A stretch of DNA of 19,802 nucleotides from JACMLD01 sp040007355. GTDB lineage: Bacteria; Bacteroidota; Bacteroidia; Chitinophagales; Chitinophagaceae. Location: contig JBDTVE010000280.1 of the NCBI GenBank assembly GCA_040007355.1, positions 1 through 19,802 on the forward strand, given 5' to 3'. The notes beneath the pieces are model-generated. The model was given only the letters and a program-made list of their open reading frames with translations, had not been told where the DNA came from and searched no databases. This document shows positions 7,411 to 14,929 of the stretch, in pieces (within the stretch, counting starts at the first letter, position 1; every line of letters starts with the position of its first letter). The position numbers and the translations under genes are program-made.

Positions 7411-9345
7411 ATGAAGTATTCAATCATCACAATCCTTTGTTTTTTTACTTCTATCGTCTGCCACTCGCAACGGACATGGATGGCTGCTTCTCCCGACAAA
7501 TCGCTAGAAATTGTGCTAACAGAAAAGGGTGGGCGTTTGTCGTACCAGGTTTTTTCTGATAAGAAAGCTGTCATCAAAACCTCTGGCCTGGGTATACAAA
7601 GCAGCACAACAGATTTTTCCCGGAATCTTTCTTTTGTAAATGCGGTATCGAAAAAGATAGATGAACATTATACATTAAAGATTGGTAAACAAAAAGTCAA
7701 TCATGCGCAGGCCAATGAAACAACTATTTCATTTAAGTCAAAAGATGATATGCCTGTTCAAATTCAACTACGTGCTTACAATGATGGTGTGGCATTTCGT
7801 TATCGTTTCTCCAGGGTAAAGTCTTCAATGGAGATTACAGGAGAGGAGACTGAATTTGCAGTTCCAACCGAAGGCAAAGTATGGGTGCAAAATTATGATT
7901 TGCCCACCAAGTACACACCTGGCTATGAAGGTGTATATCAAAATGGAATACCTATTGGAACCAATGCTAAAGATGCAGGCGGCTGGGCATTTCCGGCTTT
8001 ATTTCAAACCGGGCAACATTGGCTGTTGCTTACTGAGTCTAATCTTTCTAAAGATTTCTATGGGTCTAGGTTGGATTCCAATTGTGCCAATGGCGTGTAT
8101 AAAATTACAAAGCCACTGGCAGGCGAAGGAAATGGAACTGGCACGTTAACCGCCGTGGCAATAAAGCCTTTCTCAACTCCCTGGCGTGTAATTATGGTAG
8201 GAAAAAAATTAGCAACTATCATCGAGTCAAATCTGGTGTATCACCTTGCAGCACCCAATACGTTAGGCGATGTTAGCTGGGTAAAACCTGGCCGTTCATC
8301 ATGGAGCTGGTGGGGTGATCACGATAGCAGCAAAGACTTTATGAAACTCAAGAAATTTGTAGATCTGGCTAAAGAAATGGGCTGGGAATATTCTTTAGTA
8401 GATGCAAACTGGGATATTATGGAAGGCGGTACCATAGAGCAACTGGTAGCTTATGCAAAAACGAAAAATATTCGCCTGATACTTTGGTATAATTCGGGAG
8501 GGCCACATAATACCGTGTCTGAACGACCACGGGATATAATGAATGATGCTGCTAAGCGAAAAGAGGAGCTAAAAAAATTAAAGAAATGGGGAATTGCGGG
8601 TATAAAGGTCGATTTTTTTCAAAGCGATAAACAAAACATTATTCAATTATACCATGATATTATAACAGATGCGGCGAAAGAGAAGATCATGGTAAACTTT
8701 CATGGCTGCACGTTACCCAGGGGTTGGTCAAGAACTTATCCTAACCTGGTGAGCACTGAAGCAGTGCGTGGTGCAGAAAATTATGGATGGGGAAAAGAAT
8801 TTGCAATAAAAGCTCCTGAATTGAATGTTATATATTCCTTTACCCGAAATGTTGTGGGGCCTATGGATTATACGCCAGTTACCTTCTCAGACTATGAATG
8901 CTGCAAGCATACTACAACCAATGCACATGAGTTGGCCTTATCAGTGGTATTTGAATCGGGCATATTGCATTTTGCAGATAGAGCTGAGCCATACCAGTCC
9001 TTGGACGCACGCATAAAAAACTTTATGAGGATCGTGCCCACCACCTGGGACGAAACAAAGTTTATACAAGGCGAACCTGGTAAAGAAATGGTGTTGGCAA
9101 GAAGAAATGGAAGCAGCTGGTACGTGGCTGGTATCAATGGCGAGGACCTTCAAAAAAATATTTCTCTTCAACTTCGCTTTCCAAAAGGTTCGTCTTACAA
9201 GGCTTCTCTATTTACCGATGGCAGGCACAGCAGGGAAATAAAAATTAACGAGATGGCGTGGAAAAAGGGGAACCCGGTTGACATAACCTTGTTGCCAAAT
9301 GGCGGCTTTGTTTTGGTACTACAACCGGTTAACAATACGAAATGA
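7411..9345 (+). CDS. Secreted GH97 glycosidase, retaining type (likely alpha-galactosidase)
   Basis: Family GH97 enzyme of 644 residues, exported by the signal peptide MKYSIITILCFFTSIVCHSQ. The N-terminal beta-sandwich runs to about residue 285, the (beta/alpha)8 barrel from about 290 to 545 (PGRSSWSWWGDHDSSKDF onward), and a short C-terminal beta domain follows. GH97 has two mechanistic groups. Here Asp401 in GIKVDFF fits the nucleophile of the retaining group (Asp415 of Bacteroides BtGH97b), and Glu450 in STEAVRGAE fits the acid/base, with the same spacing of 49 residues. Inverting SusB-type enzymes lack this aspartate. An alpha-galactosidase is therefore more likely than an alpha-glucosidase. 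With the GH27 gene next door this gives two different alpha-galactosidase-type enzymes, perhaps for different linkages. Confidence 0.93.
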   Translation: MKYSIITILCFFTSIVCHSQRTWMAASPDKSLEIVLTEKGGRLSYQVFSDKKAVIKTSGLGIQSSTTDFSRNLSFVNAVSKKIDEHYTLKIGKQKVNHAQANETTISFKSKDDMPVQIQLRAYNDGVAFRYRFSRVKSSMEITGEETEFAVPTEGKVWVQNYDLPTKYTPGYEGVYQNGIPIGTNAKDAGGWAFPALFQTGQHWLLLTESNLSKDFYGSRLDSNCANGVYKITKPLAGEGNGTGTLTAVAIKPFSTPWRVIMVGKKLATIIESNLVYHLAAPNTLGDVSWVKPGRSSWSWWGDHDSSKDFMKLKKFVDLAKEMGWEYSLVDANWDIMEGGTIEQLVAYAKTKNIRLILWYNSGGPHNTVSERPRDIMNDAAKRKEELKKLKKWGIAGIKVDFFQSDKQNIIQLYHDIITDAAKEKIMVNFHGCTLPRGWSRTYPNLVSTEAVRGAENYGWGKEFAIKAPELNVIYSFTRNVVGPMDYTPVTFSDYECCKHTTTNAHELALSVVFESGILHFADRAEPYQSLDARIKNFMRIVPTTWDETKFIQGEPGKEMVLARRNGSSWYVAGINGEDLQKNISLQLRFPKGSSYKASLFTDGRHSREIKINEMAWKKGNPVDITLLPNGGFVLVLQPVNNTK

Positions 9346-9404
9346 TCCTGGGTATGGGAGAATATGAATGCCTGGTGTTTTCTTTTGGTTTCATACATCA
9401 AATT

Positions 9405-9427
9405 TAAGGGTGATCGCCTTATTTTTT
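9405..9427 (+). terminator. Probable weak terminator after the GH97 gene
   Basis: TAAGG and CCTTA form a 5-bp stem around a 7-base loop and are followed directly by six T residues (9422-9427). It starts 60 bases after the GH97 stop codon. The stem is short, so the call is tentative. Confidence 0.35.
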
Positions 9428-9477
9428 ATTCTGTGCAAAAAAAGAGTCTCATTTTAATAACCTTACATTCTTATCAT

Positions 9478-10756
9478 GAAATATTTCATCTTCTATTTAA
9501 TTGCCTGTTGCCTAGCATGTAACCTTGCGGCACAGCAGCAACCAACAAAAGTCGGCATTAAGAAAAAGAAAAACGGGTTTCAATTAACCGTAAAAGGCAA
9601 GCCTTATTTTATTAAGGGGGCTGTTGGAAATAATTATCTGGAAAAACTAAAGCAATATGGCGGCAACTCCATTAGAACAGGTAGCAAGAAGGAGACCTTG
9701 GACCAGGCATTGAGCTTGGGACTAACAGCATTGGTAAATCTGCCTGTTAGAGCCGAGCGTGATGGAATGAATTACGATGACACAGCCTTAGTAAGAAAGC
9801 AGCATGAAAGGGTTATGGCCATTGTGCGGGATACAAAAGATCATCCTGCAGTAATCATGTGGGCCTTGGGTAATGAACTGGATTTTATTCAAGCCAACGT
9901 AAAATTGCATTACAATACCAAAGTTTGGGATGCGGTGAATGCACTTGCAAAAGAAATTCATGAAATTGATCCTTTTCATCCGGTAATGACAGTGGTGGGT
10001 TCTATCAACCCGGAAAAGATCAGTGATTTGCTGCGGCTATGTCCAGATCTTGATTTGCTTGGGGTGAATGAATATGGTGATTTATTAAAAATCCCCGAAT
10101 GGCTTCGGCAGTTTGGATGGAAAAAGCCTTATGCAGTGACAGAGTGGGGACCAACAGGCTTTTGGCAAGTACCCAAAACGATCTGGAAAGTACCTATCGA
10201 GGAAACAAGTTCCATGAAGGCCGCTAAGTATAAAGAGCGATATGAAAAAGCTATAGCAGCAGATAAAAATTGTATTGGCTCCTACGTATTTTTATGGCGA
10301 CAACACCAGGAGCGGACACATACCTGGTTTGGTATGTTTGATGCAAACGGAAAAGAAACAGAAGCGGTAGACGTGATGTATTATGAATGGAAAGGGAAAT
10401 GGCCGCCCAATCGTACACCGCGACTGGATTCTGCAAAAATTGAAAACATGACTGCCTACCAAAATGTGTACCTTAAAAAAGGTGAAGCTTATACCGCGCA
10501 GGTATGGGCATCCGATCCTGACAAGGATATGTTAACATATGCCTGGGAAATATTACCTGAAGGAAGCAATTTTCCTTATGGTGGTGGTGGCGAAAAAAAA
10601 CCAGAAGCTATAAGTGGCTTAATAGATGATGGTGAAAAAAGCAGGATCAGTTTTAGGAGCCCTGATAAAGAGGGTTCTTACAGGTTGTTTGTTTATGTTT
10701 ATGATGGTAAAGGTCATTTTGCTACCGCTAATGTTCCCTTTTATGTAAATCAATAA
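9478..10756 (+). CDS. Secreted GH2-like TIM-barrel glycosidase with C-terminal Ig/PKD-like domain
   Basis: Exported protein with a signal peptide probably cut near NLAA/QQQ (residues 16-22); three cysteines lie in it, but no good lipobox. The barrel covers about 35-310 and resembles the GH2 catalytic domain: acid/base Glu134 in MWALGNELD and nucleophile Glu223 in VTEWG are the expected pair for a retaining clan GH-A enzyme. The beta-sandwich domains that normally precede the GH2 barrel are missing. Residues about 325-426 instead form a PKD/Ig-like domain (WASDPDKDMLTYAWEI...). About 426 residues is far shorter than typical GH2 enzymes. Substrate unknown; beta-galactosidase, beta-glucuronidase or beta-mannosidase are all possible. 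ATG at 9476-9478 reads MKYFIF; I treat this as the start. Confidence 0.8.
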
Positions 10757-10781
10757 TTGCCGTTTATTTAAAAGTTTCGCG

Positions 10782-10790
10782 TAGTCCAAT
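10782..10790 (+). promoter_or_regulatory. TAGTCCAAT motif copy (candidate shared site)
   Basis: TAGTC-type motif in the 102-bp spacer between the GH2-like and GH42-like genes, 68 bases before the next start, the same distance as the copy at 5702. Function inferred from recurrence and spacing only. Confidence 0.25.
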
Positions 10791-10858
10791 TTTTTCTAAC
10801 GATGCACTTAAACACTGATATTTTTATTCTAATCATCGCTAACGGTTAAACATAAGTT

Positions 10859-13039
10859 ATGAAGAAATTTATTTTATTAATTCTTGTGCATAGCTGCTTA
10901 TTTGGAAGTGCTCAAATGCGGCTTCCACAGACTGCAAAAGTTGCTCCATTTATGGGCCGGCCTACCATTTTTATAAATGACAAGCCCGTAAGCCCTGATA
11001 TTTATGCCTTAACGCATGCCTATGGCGGACGCTGGTCCTGGGAAGAGGTTGCCCAACGCAACATCTATAATTTTTGCGAGGCGGGTATAAAAATTTTTCA
11101 AGTAGACCTGTACTTTGAAGACATCTGGTACAAAGGAAAGGATTCTCTTGATATAGCAAAAGTTCAAAAACAGATAGGCGGCGTACTTCAAGTTTGCCCG
11201 GGCGCCAGCGTGATAATCAGAGTACATACCAACGCACCTTATTGGTGGAATGAACAGAACAGAGAAGAATGTACTGAATATGCTGACGGGCCGATTGAAA
11301 CCCGACAGTATGGCCCGCCTTTTAATAATGAGGATGGAGATGTAAACAGGGCACTTCGAGCAAGCCTTGCGTCCCTGAAGTGGAGACGCGCGTCTGGTGA
11401 AAAGCTCGTAGAATTATGCAAGCGTTTATCGGTTACACCTGAAGGTAATTCAGTTGCGGGCATCCATGTAAGCGGCGGCATTTATGGCGAATGGCACTAT
11501 TGGGGATTCATTGATCACGACCCTGATACAGGACCTGCTATGACAAAATATTTCAGGGAATGGCTACAGAAAAAATACAGGACAGATGGTGCCTTGAAAA
11601 AGGCATGGGCCACTAGTCAGTTTAATTTAGAAAATGCAACTGTTCCTTCTACTGCTGAAAGAAATGTTGCCTCCGATGGCATTTTTAAAGACCCTGCAAA
11701 AGACAAAAGGATAATAGATTATTTTACCTGTCAGCAAGAAGTAGTGGCCGATGACATTGAATACTTCTGTAAACTAACAAAAGAGTCGTGGCCGCGGCCA
11801 TTGATAGTAGGCGTGTTCTATGGTTATTTCTATATGACCTTTTGCCGACAGGCATCAGGAGGTCATTTATTTATTGAACGAATAATGAACAGTCCTTATA
11901 TAGATTATTTGAGCGCTCCTCAAAGTTACTATAGCGCATCAAGAAATTTAGGCGGTTCAGGAAACTCAAGAGGAGTTATAGAATCTGCATTGCTGCATGG
12001 GAAATTATGGCTAGATGAAGTAGACAACGGGGGATTGCAGAAAGGTTCTGTATTTGATGGCATAAGGGTATCCAATAAGCCAGATTCAAATTATGTTCCC
12101 ATGATTCGCCGTAGTGCATTGTATCCGCTTATGCGTGGCATTGGACTTTGGTATTATGATTTTGGCATTCAGAAAAGTTTTGGTTGGTGGGATCGTCCTT
12201 TATACATGAAGAATATTAAAGAGGAAAAAGCTTTTTTCGACACAAGAGTCAACGTGCCATACAAGTCCGAAGCAGATGCTTTATTTGTATGGGATATGGA
12301 AAGTTATTATTACGTAAAAAATACAAGGACGCCGCTGTGTGATGACGAAATTGATAAAGCGCTTGAAGAAATTCTTCATGCCGGCGTTGTAGGAGACCAC
12401 ATATATTTATTTGACCTTGATAGAGTAAACCTGAATCAATACAAAGCTGTTGTGTTTTTGAATGTTCATAAAATGACATCAAAGCAAAGGCAATTTATTA
12501 AAAGCAACGTATGCCGTGATGGGCGTACCGTTGTTTGGAATTATATGCCAGGTTATACCGATGGCGAGGTGTTGAACATGAAGTTCGTTCAGGAACTGGT
12601 CAATATGGATATCAAGACTTTGCCATCGCCGGCAAAACCTTCTGTTACCATAAAAGAGCCATCATACACATTTAAATTTAGCGGACCAGTTAATCCAATG
12701 GCAATGATATCAGATAAAAATATTGAACCTTTAGGCTATCTAACGGGTACTGATACTGTTGTTGTGGCTAGAAAATTATTGCCAGGATATAAATCGGTTT
12801 ACTCAGTGCTTCCCTTACATGGAAGTGATGTTTATAGAAATATTTTAAAAACAGCAGGCTGCCACGTATATAACGAGGAAACTGATTTTACTTATGCAAA
12901 TAGTGGTCTATTGCTCATACACACGGTAAAAGGTGGAAGCCGTACCATTTACCTTAAAAGCGGTAAGCGTATTAGTATTAACCTGCCCCCAAAATCATCC
13001 ACGCTTTATAACAGCGAAACTGGTGAGCGGGTTTTATAA
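10859..13039 (+). CDS. Secreted GH42-like (clan GH-A) putative beta-galactosidase
   Basis: Exported protein of 726 residues; signal peptide MKKFILLILVHSCLFGSAQ. I read it as a distant relative of GH42. Residues about 45-450 look like a TIM barrel: RWSWEEVAQRNIYNFCEAG near the first helix, RVHTNAPYWW at strand 3, and GIHVSGGIYGEWHYWG with Glu211 as likely acid/base. LLHGKLWLDEVDNGG with Glu387 is the likely nucleophile. Residues about 470-565 resemble the Rossmann-like GH42 trimerisation domain (YKAVVFLNVHKMTSKQRQFI...). A beta-rich tail ends the protein. It lacks the NEY signature typical of GH42 acid/base sites, so family membership is uncertain and it could belong to another or an unassigned GH-A family. 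The next gene is convergent, ending 96 bases away. Confidence 0.68.
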   Translation: MKKFILLILVHSCLFGSAQMRLPQTAKVAPFMGRPTIFINDKPVSPDIYALTHAYGGRWSWEEVAQRNIYNFCEAGIKIFQVDLYFEDIWYKGKDSLDIAKVQKQIGGVLQVCPGASVIIRVHTNAPYWWNEQNREECTEYADGPIETRQYGPPFNNEDGDVNRALRASLASLKWRRASGEKLVELCKRLSVTPEGNSVAGIHVSGGIYGEWHYWGFIDHDPDTGPAMTKYFREWLQKKYRTDGALKKAWATSQFNLENATVPSTAERNVASDGIFKDPAKDKRIIDYFTCQQEVVADDIEYFCKLTKESWPRPLIVGVFYGYFYMTFCRQASGGHLFIERIMNSPYIDYLSAPQSYYSASRNLGGSGNSRGVIESALLHGKLWLDEVDNGGLQKGSVFDGIRVSNKPDSNYVPMIRRSALYPLMRGIGLWYYDFGIQKSFGWWDRPLYMKNIKEEKAFFDTRVNVPYKSEADALFVWDMESYYYVKNTRTPLCDDEIDKALEEILHAGVVGDHIYLFDLDRVNLNQYKAVVFLNVHKMTSKQRQFIKSNVCRDGRTVVWNYMPGYTDGEVLNMKFVQELVNMDIKTLPSPAKPSVTIKEPSYTFKFSGPVNPMAMISDKNIEPLGYLTGTDTVVVARKLLPGYKSVYSVLPLHGSDVYRNILKTAGCHVYNEETDFTYANSGLLLIHTVKGGSRTIYLKSGKRISINLPPKSSTLYNSETGERVL

Positions 13040-13135
13040 AGAATAATATTTTCGGTAATGGTGCACTAGTTTGGTTGCCGGTAAGATCCGCATTAAGCAC
13101 AAAGCCTTGAGCGGGAAGGTTTTGATGATTACCAG

Positions 13136-14473
13136 TTATTCATTAGGCAGCACAGGAGTATATACAACAATCTCTTTTATATGCTTTGCACCCTGGCCCG
13201 TAATTGTTAATTGATGCTTTGTATTGCTAATGCCCTGGAAAAGTGTTTGAATTGAAGATGGAGTAAGCACCGCGGACTCATGGCACATACACTTAGTTTG
13301 CCATTGTAACACATCTCCTGGCTGTAGCCAGGAATATTGTGAAAAATCACCTTCATTCCTTCGTATAAACCAGTAGTCGGGCTTAATGGTGATTTTGCCA
13401 GACTTGGATGTAAACAACTCAATGCTGTTTCCGGTTCCGTCCTCACCGGTCTTAGATCCTTTAATCGAGAAAACCACTTGCTGCTGTACACTATCTATTG
13501 AAATTATCGTTAATGACCAATCCTCCTCCTGCACTTTATCAGACAAGTCCATGGCTATTAAAAAGCCAATCTTCGTAAGAAAGCTGTTATTAGATTGTCG
13601 CGTAGGACGGGTATAATAATAACAACCTTTATTTGTTTCTAAACTTTGCTGATCAACCACTAATCCAATAGATGCTGCCTTTGCTGAAGCATCGGCTTGC
13701 ACGTCAATACGGTTACCCGTAAATGATAGCGTGAGAATATCTTTTTTTACAGAAAAATCCTTTCCTCTTTTTAATATTTTCATTCTGTTGTCAGAAGCAC
13801 CTCCGTAGCTAAGATTATCAAAATAATTTTCAATAATAGCAGCCATCAAGTAATTGCCTTGATTATTTAAATGAATGCCGTCTACAACCAAGTCTTTAAT
13901 CTGCAGGTTATTATCTTTCAGGTACTGTTTCCAATACTTACGAATGTCTAATAGTGCTAATCCATATTTTTTGCATAGTTCAGGCATCCATACATCGCTA
14001 TGGTGGTTGTGCCATTCCTGGCCCTGATTTGCCATATGATCTGTTTGAATGGCTATATCCGCTGTTGTTTTGCTTTGAATAATACGAATGATTTTTTCAT
14101 AGTCTTGCTCATTTCCATAATCGTGGAATAGAATCAGATCAGGGTAAAAAGAAGCTATATCATTTGCGGTCGTTATCTTAAGGCGTTCTGTACTAAAGCC
14201 ACCAATTGATTTGTTAACAATATTGAATTTCGTATTGGGATATTTTTTTTCAAAGTAAGCCTTTACTTCCTTCCACCACTGCTGCACGCTGATTGACTGC
14301 CCATAAATCAAAATGCGCACTTCTCTATTGGGTTGGTTCAATAATGAAGAAGTATAATGCAACTGGTCATTAAATAATGGCGGATTGTTTATTGTCGGGA
14401 GCGGATGAAATGGTTGGCTGAAAACAGGTGTAAAAATCAAAAAAAAGGATACTAAGGTGCTAAAACGCTTCAT
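13136..14473 (-). CDS. Secreted SGNH/GDSL-family hydrolase (probable carbohydrate esterase)
   Basis: Only minus-strand gene in the window; 445 residues from the ATG at 14473. An upstream TTG would add nine residues before the signal peptide MKRFSTLVSFFLIFTPVFSQ and is rejected. SGNH blocks are visible: Ser60 in IYGQSIS (GQS instead of GDS), Gly in SIGGFST (block II), Gly120-Asn121 in YGNEQD (block III), and Asp198/His201 in DGIHLNNQG (block V). This fits an acyl-esterase, for example removing acetyl groups from the glycan attacked by the neighbouring glycosidases. Residues about 235-445 form a long beta-rich domain that I do not recognise, perhaps carbohydrate-binding. It is divergent from the rhamnosidase gene and convergent with the GH42-like gene. 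Confidence 0.85.
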   Translation of the reverse strand: MKRFSTLVSFFLIFTPVFSQPFHPLPTINNPPLFNDQLHYTSSLLNQPNREVRILIYGQSISVQQWWKEVKAYFEKKYPNTKFNIVNKSIGGFSTERLKITTANDIASFYPDLILFHDYGNEQDYEKIIRIIQSKTTADIAIQTDHMANQGQEWHNHHSDVWMPELCKKYGLALLDIRKYWKQYLKDNNLQIKDLVVDGIHLNNQGNYLMAAIIENYFDNLSYGGASDNRMKILKRGKDFSVKKDILTLSFTGNRIDVQADASAKAASIGLVVDQQSLETNKGCYYYTRPTRQSNNSFLTKIGFLIAMDLSDKVQEEDWSLTIISIDSVQQQVVFSIKGSKTGEDGTGNSIELFTSKSGKITIKPDYWFIRRNEGDFSQYSWLQPGDVLQWQTKCMCHESAVLTPSSIQTLFQGISNTKHQLTITGQGAKHIKEIVVYTPVLPNE

Positions 14474-14536
14474 AAATAATGTTTTAAAATTACATAGCAA
14501 TAGTACCGAAAGGTAATTAAATTATATTAGTTCTAT

Positions 14537-14552
14537 TCCTAATTTATTAGGA
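14537..14552. promoter_or_regulatory. Palindromic candidate operator TCCTAAT-2-ATTAGGA
   Basis: Perfect 7-bp inverted repeat separated by two bases, 64 bases upstream of the esterase start codon (minus strand). Its symmetry fits a dimeric regulator site. The AT-rich setting makes chance palindromes more likely, so this is a candidate only. Confidence 0.35.
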
Positions 14553-14844
14553 TATTAATATTAAAAATGATATTCGGCTGTTTTGTAAACAAAAAGCAAT
14601 ATATAAAAATTACAGAGAATTGTAAGTTTAGACCTTAACTTTAACGGATGTTAGTAAACCAGTTCAATTGTAGTAACTATGAGACTATTCAACTCTTGTC
14701 ATCTGGTGAACGGAGAAAGTATGTAATCGTAAGTAGTAGATCGTAGCAGCCAAGTTTTAGTTCATTATGTCAGCAACCCATTCACCCCATAAAACAGTAC
14801 ACACATGATGCTTAATTAGCCCATTATCGTAATTTGCGTGCGTG

Positions 14845-14867
14845 GGTTATAAATTTCTTGTATAACC
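14845..14867 (+). promoter_or_regulatory. Inverted repeat GGTTATA-9-TATAACC in rhamnosidase leader
   Basis: Perfect 7-bp inverted repeat with a 9-base spacer, ending 62 bases before the rhamnosidase ATG. It is followed two bases later by a second inverted repeat. Could be a leader hairpin or an operator. Confidence 0.35.
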
Positions 14868-14869
14868 AT

Positions 14870-14891
14870 TTCTTTGATTTTCTTCAAAGAA
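14870..14891 (+). promoter_or_regulatory. Inverted repeat TTCTTTGA-6-TCAAAGAA in rhamnosidase leader
   Basis: Perfect 8-bp inverted repeat with a 6-base loop (TTTTCT), ending 38 bases before the rhamnosidase ATG at 14930. It does not cover the start codon. Could be a 5'-leader hairpin or a regulator site. Confidence 0.4.
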
Positions 14892-14929
14892 GTATTTCAT
14901 ACAAAGCAATTGAACAGAAACAGACCTTT

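Larger units (their letters stand above)
14474..14929. other. Divergent AT-rich regulatory spacer (esterase / rhamnosidase)
   Basis: 456 bases between two divergently read genes, with no plausible coding sequence. The TTG at 14834 that would extend the rhamnosidase frame gives a non-signal sequence and is rejected. The spacer must hold promoters for both genes. It contains three clear inverted repeats, listed separately (14537-14552, 14845-14867, 14870-14891), and a TAGTCTCAT motif on the minus strand near 14679-14687. The far left third is extremely AT-rich. Confidence 0.6.

Noticed and set aside
7277..10780. Shared 12-mer TAAAAGTTTCGC at 7277 and 10769
   Set aside because: One copy is inside the end of a gene, and several shared 12-mers are expected by chance in a window of this size.
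13054..13133. GGTAAT/ATTACC inverted repeat between the convergent genes
   Set aside because: Only 6 bp with arms about 70 bases apart and no T-tract; too weak for a bidirectional terminator.
14834..14929. TTG-started 32-residue extension of the rhamnosidase
   Set aside because: It would bury a normal signal peptide inside the protein and covers the two inverted repeats; the ATG at 14930 is the natural start.
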